Positions 43,225 through 52,641 of a stretch of 64,000 nt of DNA are shown here, piece by piece; position 1 is the first letter of the stretch, and each line of letters begins with the position of its first letter. The stretch spans positions 1 through 64,000 of the forward strand of contig CANGHH010000006.1 in assembly GCA_947453725.1 (NCBI GenBank). The letters are read 5' to 3'. The position numbers and the translations under genes were made by a program. A model generated the notes under the pieces. The model searched no databases and was not told the DNA's origin. It was given only the letters and a program-made list of their open reading frames with translations. This DNA is from Betaproteobacteria bacterium. GTDB lineage: Bacteria; Pseudomonadota; Gammaproteobacteria; Burkholderiales; Burkholderiaceae_C.

Positions 43225-43674
43225 ATGAATCCAGCCATCGATTTCCAGCAGCTGGTGGCGGCGGTCGGTGACGCGGTCATCGCGTCCGATGCCAGCGGCG
43301 CCATCACGCTGTGGAATCCGGGCGCGGTCCGCCTCTTCGGCTACAGCGAAGCCGAGGCGCTGGGCCGCAATCTCGACTTGATCACGCCCGACCGGCTGCG
43401 AAAGCGGCACTGGGACGGCTACCACCAGTCGATGGCCACCGGCACCACCAAGTACGGCCACGACCTGCTGCGCGTGCCCGCCACGCACCAGGACGGCAGC
43501 GCGATGTCGATCGCCTTCACGGTCGCGATGCTCTACGACGACGCGCACCGGGTGACGGCCTGCGTGGCTGTGATCCGCGACGAGACCGCGCGTTTCAACG
43601 ACGAGCGTGCGCTGCGCAAGCGGCTGGCCGAGCTGGAAGCCCGGCTGGCGGCGCTGCCAGCCGCTCCGGAATAA
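43225..43674 (+). CDS. stand-alone PAS domain protein, possible haem or redox sensor
   Basis: The product is 149 residues: one PAS domain (about 8-125) and a short C-terminal coiled coil (ERALRKRLAELEARLAAL). There is no output domain, so it must signal through a partner. RHWDGY at 61-66 places His62 where the FixL haem-PAS has its proximal haem ligand (RHDSY, His200), and the FixL-like WNPGAVRLFGYSEAEALG is present. Haem binding is therefore possible but not shown; the RH pair also occurs in other PAS proteins. It sits between frc and the formate dehydrogenase genes and ends 41 bp before fdhB. A role in sensing oxygen for oxalate or formate use is inference. Confidence 0.82.
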   Translation: MNPAIDFQQLVAAVGDAVIASDASGAITLWNPGAVRLFGYSEAEALGRNLDLITPDRLRKRHWDGYHQSMATGTTKYGHDLLRVPATHQDGSAMSIAFTVAMLYDDAHRVTACVAVIRDETARFNDERALRKRLAELEARLAALPAAPE

Positions 43675-43715
43675 GCTGGCCCGAACCGACGCCGGCAACC
43701 GCCCAAGAGAACCCG

Positions 43716-45431
43716 ATGAACCATCCCATCATTCCGATCGCCGTGCTCGACGAGCCCCGCCAGCGCAAGCGCCAGGCGCCGAAAGGCCGCCGCGTCGACC
43801 CGCTCGCCTTGCAACAGGTTCAGGCCCTGCTTGGCAGCGAATCGCGCCAGCCCGACCTGCTGATCGAGCACCTGCACAAGATCCAGGACGCCCACGGCCA
43901 CCTGTCGGCGGCGCACCTGGCCGCGCTGGCCCAGGAGATGAAGCTGGCGCAGACGGCGGTCTACGAGGTCGCGACCTTCTACCACCACTTCGACGTGGTG
44001 AAAGAGGGTGAGCTTGCGCCGGCGCCGCTGACCGTGCGCGTCTGTGACGGCCTGTCCTGCGAGATGGCCGGCGCGCAAGACCTGCTGGCGAGATTGCCCG
44101 CTCTGTTGGGCCGCGAGGTTCGCGTCATCGCCGCGCCGTGCATCGGCCGTTGCGAACAGGCGCCGGCCGTCGTCGTCGGCCAGAACCCGGTTGCACCGGC
44201 CCGTGTCGAAGCGGTCGTGGAAGCCGTCAGCCAAGGTCGCACCAAGCACCAGGCCGACCAGGGTCCGGCCGTCATCGACTACGCCGCCTACCGCGCAGCG
44301 GGCGGCTATGCCACCGCGCAAGCCTGCATCGCCGGGACGGACGGCACGCGCGACGTCGAATCGGTGATCAAGACGCTGGAATCGTCGGGCCTGCGCGGCC
44401 TGGGCGGCGCCGGTTTCCCGGCCGGCCGCAAGTGGCGCATCGTGCGCGCCGAACAGGGCCCGCGCCTGATGGCCGTCAACATCGACGAGGGCGAGCCCGG
44501 CACCTTCAAGGACCGTGTGCTGCTGGAACGCGACCCGCACCGCTTCCTCGAAGGCATGCTGATTGCCGCCTGGGCGGTGGGCATTGCCGACGTCTACATC
44601 TACCTGCGCGACGAGTACCACGGCTGCCGCGCGATCCTGGCGCAAGCCATCGCCGAACTGCAGCGCGAGATGCCCACCGGCGCGCTGCCGACGCTGCACC
44701 TGCGCCGCGGCGCGGGCGCCTACATCTGCGGCGAAGAGTCCGCGATGATCGAATCCATCGAAGGCAAGCGCGGCATGCCGCGCCTGCGCCCGCCCTATGT
44801 CGCGCAGGTCGGCCTGTTCGGCCGGCCGACGCTGGAACACAACTTCGAGACCCTGTACTGGGTCCGCGAGCTGCTCGAGAAGGGCGGCGAGTGGTTCGCC
44901 TCGCATGGCGCCAATGGTCGCAAGGGCTTGCGCTCGTTCTCGGTGTCGGGCCGCGTGGCCCAGCCGGGCGTCAAGCTGGCGCCGGCCGGCATCACCATCC
45001 AGGCGCTGATCGACGACCACTGCGGCGGCATGCTGCCGGGCCACCGCTTTTACGGTTACCTGCCGGGTGGCGCCTCGGGCGGCATCCTGCCGGCCAGCAT
45101 GAACGACATCCCGCTGGACTTCGACACCCTGCAGCCCTACGGCTGCTTCATCGGCTCGGCGGCGGTGGTGGTCCTGTCCGACCACGACACGGCGGTCGGC
45201 GCGGCGCGCAACACGATGCGCTTCTTCGAGCACGAATCCTGTGGCCAGTGCACGCCCTGCCGCAACGGCACAGCCAAGGCCGCGGCGCTGATTGAACAGC
45301 CGAAGTGGGACGTCGAACTGCTGGCCGACCTGTCGGCGGTGATGCGCGACGCGTCGATCTGCGGCCTTGGCCAGGCGGCGCCGAATCCGATCGACTGCGT
45401 GGTCAAGTTCTTCCCGCAGGAATTGGTCTGA
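43716..45431 (+). CDS. NAD-dependent formate dehydrogenase beta subunit, fused NuoE/NuoF-like
   Basis: The product is 571 residues from ATG 43716 (MNHPIIPIAVLDEPRQRKRQ; purine-rich AAGAGA upstream). The N-terminal NuoE-like domain binds [2Fe-2S] through C110, C115, C142 and C146. The NuoF-like remainder has the FMN/NADH segment GLGGAGFPAGRKWR (about 226-239) and a [4Fe-4S] site at C509-x2-C512-x2-C515 plus C549. Fds enzymes of Cupriavidus split these into FdsG and FdsB; the fused form resembles Methylobacterium Fdh1B. It passes electrons from formate to NAD+. It is followed after 38 bp by the catalytic subunit gene. Confidence 0.93.
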   Translation: MNHPIIPIAVLDEPRQRKRQAPKGRRVDPLALQQVQALLGSESRQPDLLIEHLHKIQDAHGHLSAAHLAALAQEMKLAQTAVYEVATFYHHFDVVKEGELAPAPLTVRVCDGLSCEMAGAQDLLARLPALLGREVRVIAAPCIGRCEQAPAVVVGQNPVAPARVEAVVEAVSQGRTKHQADQGPAVIDYAAYRAAGGYATAQACIAGTDGTRDVESVIKTLESSGLRGLGGAGFPAGRKWRIVRAEQGPRLMAVNIDEGEPGTFKDRVLLERDPHRFLEGMLIAAWAVGIADVYIYLRDEYHGCRAILAQAIAELQREMPTGALPTLHLRRGAGAYICGEESAMIESIEGKRGMPRLRPPYVAQVGLFGRPTLEHNFETLYWVRELLEKGGEWFASHGANGRKGLRSFSVSGRVAQPGVKLAPAGITIQALIDDHCGGMLPGHRFYGYLPGGASGGILPASMNDIPLDFDTLQPYGCFIGSAAVVVLSDHDTAVGAARNTMRFFEHESCGQCTPCRNGTAKAAALIEQPKWDVELLADLSAVMRDASICGLGQAAPNPIDCVVKFFPQELV

Positions 45432-45469
45432 GTGCCGGACCCAACCATTGAATTGAAGGCCCCGACACC

Positions 45470-48304
45470 ATGAACGCAGTCAGCCGCAGCGAACTCGCGC
45501 AACTCGCATCGCCCACCGTCAGCTTCGAGCTGAACGGACAGCCCGTGACCGGCCGTGCCGACCGCACGATCATCGAGATCGCGAAGGACGTCGGCATCGA
45601 CATCCCGCACCTTTGCTACAAGGAAGGCCTGGACACGGTCGGCAACTGCCGCGCCTGCGTCGTCGAGATCGCCGGCGAACGCGTGCTGGCGCCTTCGTGC
45701 TGCCGCACGCCCACCGCCGGCATGAAAGTCACCACCGACAGCGAACGCGCCGTCAAGTCGCAGAAGCTGGTGCTGGAACTGCTGCTGTCCGACATGCCCG
45801 AGGCCAGCCACACGCGGCACAACGAGGTCGATCAGTGGGCCGCTAAACTGGGCGTTGGCAAGCCGCGTTTCGCCCCTCGCGAGGCGGTCGCCGCCGATCT
45901 GTCGCACCCGGCCATCGCGGTCAACCTGGACGCCTGCATCCAGTGCACGCGCTGCCTGCGGGCCTGCCGCGACGAGCAGGTCAACGACGTGATCGGCCTG
46001 GCCTTTCGCGGCCACCATGCCAAGATCGTCTTCGACATGGACGACGCGATGGGCGCGTCCACCTGCGTGGCCTGCGGCGAATGCGTGCAGGCCTGCCCGA
46101 CCGGCGCGCTGATGCCGGCGCGCGACGCCGCGCTGGCCGTGCCCGACAAGCAGGTCGATTCGCTGTGCCCCTTCTGTGGCGTCGGCTGCCAGCTGACCTA
46201 CAACGTCAAGGACGACAAGATCCTGTTCGTCAACGGCCGTGACGGCCCGGCCAACCACGAACGCCTGTGCGTCAAGGGTCGCTACGGCTTCGACTACGCC
46301 CACCACCCGCACCGCTTGACCAAGCCGCTGATCCGCCGTGCCGACGCGCCCAAGCGCGGCGACGCCGTGATGGACCCCGACCGCGTGATGGACGTCTTCC
46401 GCGAAGCGAGCTGGGAAGAGGCCCTGGCGATGGCTGGCGGCGGTCTGGCCCGGATCCGCGACACCTTTGGAAAGAAATCACTGGCCGGTTTCGGTTCGGC
46501 CAAGGGCAGCAACGAAGAGGCCTACCTGTTCCAGAAGCTGGTTCGCACCGGCTTCGGCAGCAACAACGTCGACCACTGCACGCGGCTGTGCCATGCCTCC
46601 AGCGTGGTCGCGCTGCTTGAAGGCATCGGTTCGGGCGCGGTCTCGAACCCGGTGATGGACGTGACGCAGGCCGAGGTCATCGTGATCATCGGCGCCAACC
46701 CCAGCGTCAACCACCCGGTCGCGGCCAGCTGGATCAAGAACGCCGTGGCCAATGGCAGCAAGCTGATCGTGATGGATCCGCGGCGCTCGGACCTGGTCCG
46801 TATCGCCCACCGCCACCTGCAGTTCAAGCCCGACACCGACGTCGCGATGCTGAACGCGCTGATGCACGTCATCGTCACCGAGAACCTGGTCGACGCCGAC
46901 TTCATCGCCAGCCGCACCGTGGGCTACGAAGACCTGCGCAAGAACGTCGAGGGTTACAGCCCCGAGGCGATGGCGCCGATCTGCGGCGTCGACGCCGACA
47001 CGCTGCGCTACACGGCGCGGCTGTATGCGCAGAGCAAGGCTTCGATGATCCTGTGGGGCATGGGCGTTTCGCAGCACGTCCATGGCACCGACAACGCGCG
47101 CTGCCTGATCGCGCTGGCGCTGATGACCGGCCAGATAGGCCGTCCGGGCACCGGCCTGCACCCGCTGCGCGGCCAGAACAACGTGCAAGGCGCGTCGGAT
47201 GCCGGCCTGATCCCGATGATGTTCCCCGACTACCAGCATGTCTCGAACGCCGACACCCGCGCGCGCTTCGAAGCCGCCTGGGACGTCGCGCCCGGCTCGC
47301 TGGACGAGCAGCCGGGCCTGACCGTCGTGGAAGTCATGCACGCGATCCAGCACGGCGACGTGCGCGGCCTCTACGTGATGGGCGAGAACCCGGCCATGTC
47401 GGACCCTGACGCCAACCATGCCCGCGCTGCGCTGGCGGCGCTAGACTTGCTGGTGGTTCAGGACATCTTCCTGACCGAAACGGCCTACCTGGCCGACGTG
47501 ATCCTGCCGGCCAGCGCCTTCCCCGAGAAGACCGGCAGCTTCACCAACACCGACCGCCTGGTGCAGATGGGCCGTCAGGCCGTCAACCCGCCGGGCGATG
47601 CACGTCAGGATCTGTGGATCATCCAGCAGATCGCCAAGCATCTCGGCCTGGACTGGCCGCGCAGCCATGTCTCGGAAGTCTTCGACGAGATGCGCCGCAC
47701 CATGCCGAGCATCGGCGGCATCACCTGGGACCGCCTGGAGCGCGAACACGCCGTCACCTACCCCTGCCTGCAGGAAGGCGACCCGGGCACCTCGGTGGTC
47801 TTCACCGAGACCTTCCCGCGTGAAGGCGGGCGCGCGCGCTTTGTGCCGGCCGACATCATCCCGGCCAACGAGCGGCCCGATGTCGACTACCCGATGGTGC
47901 TGATCACTGGCCGCCAGCTGGAACACTGGCACACCGGCAGCATGACGCGGCGCGCGACGATGCTGGACGCCATCGAGCCCGACCCGGTCGCGCTGATCCA
48001 CCCGCTGGACCTGGCCGCAATGGGCGCACAGCCGGGCGATGTCGTCACGCTGGCGTCGCGACGCGGCGAGGTGGTGCTCTACGCGCGGGCCGACGACAGC
48101 TCGCCGCGCGGCGCGGCCTTCGTGCCTTTCTGCTACTACGAGGCGGCGATCAACCGGCTGACCAATGCCGCGCTGGACCCTTTCGCCAAGATCCCGGAGT
48201 TCAAGTACTGCGCGGTCCGCATCACGCTGGGCGGTACGCTGGCCGCACAGTCCAGCTATGGCGGCGGGCAGGCGCTGCGCCGGCTGGAGGCCCAGGCCAG
48301 CTGA
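45470..48304 (+). CDS. NAD-dependent formate dehydrogenase alpha (catalytic) subunit
   Basis: The product is 944 residues. An N-terminal [2Fe-2S] ferredoxin domain (about 20-95), a His-Cys3-type and two [4Fe-4S] ferredoxin sites (CIQCTRCLRAC, CVACGECVQACPTG) and another [4Fe-4S] motif (CPFCGVGC) lead to the bis-MGD (Mo or W) domain. The metal ligand is probably Cys374, followed by His375 (DHCTRLCHASS), as in other Cys-type FDHs. The C-terminal molybdopterin-dinucleotide domain ends the chain. It oxidises formate from the Oxc/Frc cycle to CO2. No fdsD or fdhD maturation gene is in the window, so these must be elsewhere. Confidence 0.94.
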   Translation: MNAVSRSELAQLASPTVSFELNGQPVTGRADRTIIEIAKDVGIDIPHLCYKEGLDTVGNCRACVVEIAGERVLAPSCCRTPTAGMKVTTDSERAVKSQKLVLELLLSDMPEASHTRHNEVDQWAAKLGVGKPRFAPREAVAADLSHPAIAVNLDACIQCTRCLRACRDEQVNDVIGLAFRGHHAKIVFDMDDAMGASTCVACGECVQACPTGALMPARDAALAVPDKQVDSLCPFCGVGCQLTYNVKDDKILFVNGRDGPANHERLCVKGRYGFDYAHHPHRLTKPLIRRADAPKRGDAVMDPDRVMDVFREASWEEALAMAGGGLARIRDTFGKKSLAGFGSAKGSNEEAYLFQKLVRTGFGSNNVDHCTRLCHASSVVALLEGIGSGAVSNPVMDVTQAEVIVIIGANPSVNHPVAASWIKNAVANGSKLIVMDPRRSDLVRIAHRHLQFKPDTDVAMLNALMHVIVTENLVDADFIASRTVGYEDLRKNVEGYSPEAMAPICGVDADTLRYTARLYAQSKASMILWGMGVSQHVHGTDNARCLIALALMTGQIGRPGTGLHPLRGQNNVQGASDAGLIPMMFPDYQHVSNADTRARFEAAWDVAPGSLDEQPGLTVVEVMHAIQHGDVRGLYVMGENPAMSDPDANHARAALAALDLLVVQDIFLTETAYLADVILPASAFPEKTGSFTNTDRLVQMGRQAVNPPGDARQDLWIIQQIAKHLGLDWPRSHVSEVFDEMRRTMPSIGGITWDRLEREHAVTYPCLQEGDPGTSVVFTETFPREGGRARFVPADIIPANERPDVDYPMVLITGRQLEHWHTGSMTRRATMLDAIEPDPVALIHPLDLAAMGAQPGDVVTLASRRGEVVLYARADDSSPRGAAFVPFCYYEAAINRLTNAALDPFAKIPEFKYCAVRITLGGTLAAQSSYGGGQALRRLEAQAS

Positions 48305-48325
48305 CGGCCCCGGGGAACCCGGGGT

Positions 48326-49255
48326 TCAGGCGTCAAAGACCACGCCTTCGCGCAGCGCCAGCACGCCCTGCGCGACGAGTTCCCCGACCACGCGCTCGGC
48401 GAAGTCCGCCAGGCTGCCATCCGGGCAGCCCAGGCGGCGCCACACCGCCTCGTAGAGCGTCACGCCGCTGAACCACGCCAGCAGCTCGGGCCAGCCTTGC
48501 TGCTGCACTTCCAGCAGGTGGAACTTGACCAGCGCCTTCACCGCGTGGTGGGCGTGGCGCTGCGGGTCGGCGCGGAAGCTGGCCAGCCGCGAGCGGGCGC
48601 GCTGCAGCGCCGCGGGCAGGTCGCTGAAGGCGGCGCCATGGCCCGGGATGGCCCAGCGGGCATCGAAGGATTCGATCAGGTCCAGCGTGGCCGCGACCTC
48701 GTCGAAGGCATCGACACCGTCGAGCTCGGGAAAGACCACGCCGAACCCGCGTTCCCACAGCGCATCGGCGGTGATGACCACGCCGCGCTCGGCGTTGAAC
48801 AGGATCAGCGAGTGCGGGTCATGGCCCGGCGCGGCGTGGGCCTGCCAGCGCAGTCGGCCGACGGAGAAGGTCGCGCCGGGCTGCAGCGCATCGTCGGCGG
48901 CGTAGCGCGCGCATTGCTGGCCGGTGGGCGCGTAGCTCAGCGCCACCGCGTCCCAGGCCTGTACCGCGGCGAACTGCCCCGGCGGTACGCTGATGCGGCA
49001 GCCGAAGGCCCGTTGCAGCGTGGCGTTGCCACCGCAGTGGTCCGAGTGCAGGTGGGTGTTGACGATGCGGCTCAGGCCCTCGCCGTTCAGTGCGTGGCGC
49101 ACCAGGGCCACGGTCTGTTCGGCGTGCCGCAGGTGGCCCGTATCGACCAGCACCGCGCCGCCGCCGTCGCCGTGCAGCAGGATGTTGTTCGACGACAGCC
49201 AGCCGCGCTCGAAGATCGTCAGGCCCTGCAGTGCATCGTCGGTGGCGTGTTTCAT
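48326..49255 (-). CDS. MBL-fold metallo-hydrolase
   Basis: The product is 309 residues from ATG 49255; the frame runs open to 49909 only as antisense of greB. The zinc motif THLHSDH gives His68, His70, Asp72 and His73, with further ligands in the HAAPGHDPHS and WAIPGHG segments. A C-terminal helical extension (about 215-309) is of the kind found in glyoxalase II-like and lactonase-like members. It is convergent with the formate dehydrogenase operon (21-bp gap) and divergent from greB. The substrate is unknown. Confidence 0.88.
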   Translation of the reverse strand: MKHATDDALQGLTIFERGWLSSNNILLHGDGGGAVLVDTGHLRHAEQTVALVRHALNGEGLSRIVNTHLHSDHCGGNATLQRAFGCRISVPPGQFAAVQAWDAVALSYAPTGQQCARYAADDALQPGATFSVGRLRWQAHAAPGHDPHSLILFNAERGVVITADALWERGFGVVFPELDGVDAFDEVAATLDLIESFDARWAIPGHGAAFSDLPAALQRARSRLASFRADPQRHAHHAVKALVKFHLLEVQQQGWPELLAWFSGVTLYEAVWRRLGCPDGSLADFAERVVGELVAQGVLALREGVVFDA

Positions 49256-49363
49256 CGGCTGCAATTCTGACCGAGGGCGCGCCGCGGTCACAATCCCGGG
49301 CATGGCCTGCGCAGACTCCTTTTCCCGCGTGATCGGGGCCCCGGACCGGGCCGGTGTGGCCAC

Positions 49364-49927
49364 ATGAACAAGGCCTTCGTCAAGGAGCCGGAAGACGGCG
49401 ATGACGACGAAGACGGCGTGCCTGGCCTGCCGCCGCTGCCAGCCGGTACGCGCAACTACATCACGCCGGCCGGCTACTGGCGTCTGCGCGCCGAACTGAT
49501 GACGCTGCTGGACAGCGAACGCCCGAAGATCGTCGAGATCGTCTCCTGGGCGGCCAAGAATGGTGACCGCTCGGAAAATGGCGACTACCTGTACGGCAAG
49601 AAGCGCCTGCGCGAAATCGATCGCCGCATCCGCTTCCTGACCAAGCGGCTGGACATCGCCGAGGTCGCCGACCCGGCCATGCACCACGGCAAGACGCAGG
49701 TCTTCTTCGGCGCCACCGTGACCTACGCCAACGCGGCGGGCGACGAGCGCACGATCACCATCAAGGGCATCGACGAAGCCGACAGCCTGGCCGGCGAAGT
49801 CAGCTGGATCGCACCGATCGCCCGGGCCTTGCTGAAGGCCCACGAAGGCGACGAGGTGTCTCTGCTGACGCCAGGCGGCGTCGAGCGCATCGAGGTGCTG
49901 GCGGTGCACTACCCCGAGCCCGACTGA
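49364..49927 (+). CDS. greB: transcription elongation factor GreB
   Basis: The product is 187 residues. The N-terminal coiled coil includes the GreB pattern YITPAGYWRLRAELMTLL and AAKNGDRSENGDYLYGKKRL, with acidic residues at the tip that direct RNA polymerase cleavage of backtracked RNA. The C-terminal FKBP-like domain has FFGATVTYAN and ends EVLAVHYPEP. GreB rather than GreA is indicated by NGDYLYGKKRLREIDRRIRF. It is convergent with spoT, a common arrangement in this order. A short acidic N-terminal extension (EPEDGDDDEDG) is present. Confidence 0.95.
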   Translation: MNKAFVKEPEDGDDDEDGVPGLPPLPAGTRNYITPAGYWRLRAELMTLLDSERPKIVEIVSWAAKNGDRSENGDYLYGKKRLREIDRRIRFLTKRLDIAEVADPAMHHGKTQVFFGATVTYANAAGDERTITIKGIDEADSLAGEVSWIAPIARALLKAHEGDEVSLLTPGGVERIEVLAVHYPEPD

Positions 49928-49928
49928 G

Positions 49929-49955
49929 GCCGCCCGGCGCAGGGCGCCAGGCGGC
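49929..49955 (+). terminator. GC-rich hairpin after greB
   Basis: Arms GCCGCCCGGCGC and GCGCCAGGCGGC (one mismatch, loop about AGG) begin 2 bp after the greB stop. No T-run follows, so it is at best a factor-assisted or weak terminator. Confidence 0.4.
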
Positions 49956-49963
49956 TGAGCCGA

Positions 49964-50120
49964 TCAAGCCCGGCGGCGGGCGAGGGCCAGGCTCAGCAAT
50001 GCAATGCCGACCATCGCCAGCGGTGCTGACGCCGTTGTTGGTCGATCCCGTCGTGTTGATCGGGCCCGGGAAAGCCGGGCCGCCATCGATGACGACTGAG
50101 GCCGAGGCGGCCAGCGCTTG
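49964..50120 (-). pseudogene. remnant of a C-terminally sorted (PEP-CTERM-like) surface protein
   Basis: On the minus strand one frame reads ALAASASVVIDGGPAFPGPI then NTTGSTNNGV. After a one-base shift near 50030 the next frame reads SAPLAMVGIALLSLALAR and ends RRA. A polar tail followed by a hydrophobic segment and a basic cluster is the layout of PEP-CTERM and related sorting signals. The start is cut off by a stop at 50121. The gene is broken or is a fragment; no exosortase is in the window. The rest of the greB-spoT gap (358 bp) shows nothing else. Confidence 0.4.
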
Positions 50121-50285
50121 CTATCAGTTTTTGGACAGTGCGGCGCCACGAAGCGCAACCCACGGCTTGTCAGGCACATCGATACCCGCAGCGCTGATCC
50201 ATCACCTCTCGCTTGCCTGTGCCTGCGCATTGCGCGGACGCAGGCTGGCAGACCCAGCTGCGCGACTGGCGACTGGCGACTGTCT

Positions 50286-52577
50286 TCAGTCGGTGCGGTA
50301 GCGCGACACGCGCAGCACCACTGGCGAGCGGCGCATCGCGCGCAGCACGTCGGCCAGGTGGACGCGGTCGCGCACGCTGACGATCAGCCGCAGTTCGATC
50401 GATTCCTCGGCCGGTTCGGGGTCCATGCCCAGGTGGGTGATGTCGGCCTCGGCCGCGCTGATCGCCGAGGCCACCTGGGCCAGCACACCTTTGCCGTTCT
50501 TCACCAGCACCCAGATGTGGGTCTCGAAGGTGCGGCTCAGGTCGTCGGCCCATTCGACCTGCATCCAGCGTTCGCTGTCGCGTTCGAACAGGCGCCGGCC
50601 GGTGGGGCATTCGCGGGTGTGCACCAGCAGGCCTTCGCCGCGGCCCAGGTAGCCGACGATCTCATCGCCCGGTATCGGCCGGCAGCAGGGCGCCAGCTGG
50701 ATCGACGCGCCGGCGCTGCCATCGATGAAGACCACGCCCTGTGTCGGCGTGCTGTCGTCGTGGCCGTAGCGGCCCAGCGTCAGCGTCACGGCGTCGGGCT
50801 TGATGCCGCGTTCGCCCATCAGTTGCGCCAGCCGCTTGGCCACGATGGTGGCGATCTTCTTGCCCAGGCCGATGTCGACCAGCAGGTCGCCGCGGTTGCG
50901 GTTGCCGCTCCAGCGGGTCAGCTGCTGCCACAGCGCCGGGCCGAGCGGGTCGGCCGGGTCGGTGGACGGCGGCTGCAGGCCTTCGGCGCGCAGCGACTGG
51001 GCGAGCAGCTTTTCACCGAGCGAGCGCGACTCGTCGGTTTCCATGTTCTTCAGGTGGTGGCGGATCTTGCTGCGCGCGCGGCCGGTACGCACCATGCTCA
51101 GCCAGGCCGGGTTGGGCTTGGCACCCGGCGCTGTGATGATCTCGACGACGTCGCCGCTCTTCAGTTCGGTGCGCAGTGCCACCGCGTCGCCATTCACCTT
51201 GGCCGCCACCGTGTGCTGGCCGACGTCGGAGTGGATGGCGTAGGCGAAGTCCAGTGGCGTGGCGCCGCGCGGCAGCGCCAGGATCTTGCTGCGCGGCGTG
51301 AAGACGTAGACCGCGTCGGGGTGGAGGTCGATCTTGACGTGCTCGAGGAATTCGGCCGCGTCACGCGTCTCGTCCTGGATGTCGAGCAGGCTCTGCAGCC
51401 AGATTGTCGACAGGCGCTGCGCGTCGGCTGCCGCATTGCCCTTGTCGCCGACCTTGTAGATCCAGTGCGCGGCGATGCCTTTCTCGGCCACCGCGTGCAT
51501 GGCTTCGGTACGTGTCTGGAATTCCACGGCCGTGCCCAGCGGGCTGACCAGTGTGGTGTGCAGGCTCTGGTAGCCGTTGGCCTTGGGAATCGCGATGTAG
51601 TCCTTGAAGCGCCCCGGCACCGGTTTGTACAGTTGGTGCAATACGCCCAAAGCGACGTAGCAGTCGGTCAGCGTCGGCACCACGACGCGAAAGCCGAAGA
51701 TGTCGCTGACCTGCGCAAAGCCGGCGTGCTTCTCGCGCATCTTGTGATAGATCGAATAGATCGTCTTCTCACGGCCGCTGACCTGCACCTTGACCTTGTG
51801 TTCGGTGAAGGCGCGTTCAACGTCCTTCTGGACGCGGTCGACGATGTCGCGGCGGTGGCCGCGTGCGCGCTTCACGGCCTTGGCCAGCGCCGCGTGGCGC
51901 CAGGGGTGCAGGCTCTCGAAGCACAGTTCCTGCAACTCGCGGTAGGTCTGGTTCAGGCCCAGGCGGTGGGCGATCGGCGCGTAGATCTCCAGCGTTTCAC
52001 GGGCGATCCGCTGGCGCTTGTCCAGCGCCATCGCCCCCAGGGTGCGCATGTTGTGCAGGCGGTCGGCCAGCTTGATTAGGATGACCCGCACGTCGCGCGC
52101 CATCGCCAGCAGCATCTTGCGGAAGCTTTCGGCCTGGCCTTCTTCGCGCGTCGTGAATTGCAGCTTGTCGAGCTTCGTCAGACCGTCCACCAGGTCGGCC
52201 GTCGGCGCGCCGAACTTCTCGATCAGCTCGATCTTGGTGACGCCGCAGTCCTCGATGGTGTCGTGGGTCAGCGCGGCGATGATGGCCTGGGCGTCCAGCT
52301 TCCAGTCTGCGCACAGCCCGGCCACCGCAATCGGGTGGGTGATGTAGGGCTGGCCGCTGGCGCGGTACTGGCCCAGGTGGGCCGCGTCGCTGAACTTGTA
52401 GGCCTCGCGCACCTGCTTGAAGTCGGCCTTCGACAGGTAGGCCAGCTTCTCCGACAGCGCGGCGAAGGACGAGGCCTCGTCGGCCGCGGTCAGGTCGCTG
52501 CCGGGCACGGCCACCGTGCGCTGCAATCCATGCAGCGCAACAGGCAGTAATTCAGCGGCGATCGAACGCAGACTCAT
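50286..52577 (-). CDS. spoT: bifunctional (p)ppGpp synthetase/hydrolase SpoT
   Basis: The product is 763 residues. The HD hydrolase domain is intact (His81, His105 and Asp106 in THDTIED), followed by the synthetase with the bifunctional RFKDYIAIPKANGYQSLHT signature and EFQTRT. TGS (VYVFTPRSKILALPRGATPL), helical, conserved-cysteine (LAPCCRPIPGD) and C-terminal ACT domains complete the chain. It makes and degrades the stringent-response alarmone. It follows rpoZ and gmk on the same strand, as in most proteobacteria, though a 121-bp gap with a perfect hairpin separates it from rpoZ. Confidence 0.96.
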   Translation of the reverse strand: MSLRSIAAELLPVALHGLQRTVAVPGSDLTAADEASSFAALSEKLAYLSKADFKQVREAYKFSDAAHLGQYRASGQPYITHPIAVAGLCADWKLDAQAIIAALTHDTIEDCGVTKIELIEKFGAPTADLVDGLTKLDKLQFTTREEGQAESFRKMLLAMARDVRVILIKLADRLHNMRTLGAMALDKRQRIARETLEIYAPIAHRLGLNQTYRELQELCFESLHPWRHAALAKAVKRARGHRRDIVDRVQKDVERAFTEHKVKVQVSGREKTIYSIYHKMREKHAGFAQVSDIFGFRVVVPTLTDCYVALGVLHQLYKPVPGRFKDYIAIPKANGYQSLHTTLVSPLGTAVEFQTRTEAMHAVAEKGIAAHWIYKVGDKGNAAADAQRLSTIWLQSLLDIQDETRDAAEFLEHVKIDLHPDAVYVFTPRSKILALPRGATPLDFAYAIHSDVGQHTVAAKVNGDAVALRTELKSGDVVEIITAPGAKPNPAWLSMVRTGRARSKIRHHLKNMETDESRSLGEKLLAQSLRAEGLQPPSTDPADPLGPALWQQLTRWSGNRNRGDLLVDIGLGKKIATIVAKRLAQLMGERGIKPDAVTLTLGRYGHDDSTPTQGVVFIDGSAGASIQLAPCCRPIPGDEIVGYLGRGEGLLVHTRECPTGRRLFERDSERWMQVEWADDLSRTFETHIWVLVKNGKGVLAQVASAISAAEADITHLGMDPEPAEESIELRLIVSVRDRVHLADVLRAMRRSPVVLRVSRYRTD

Positions 52578-52641
52578 GACTTGAATTTAGCGTGGTTTGC
52601 CCGGCGGCGGCCCGCGATCGCGCCCGGTCGCTTCGTAAAGC

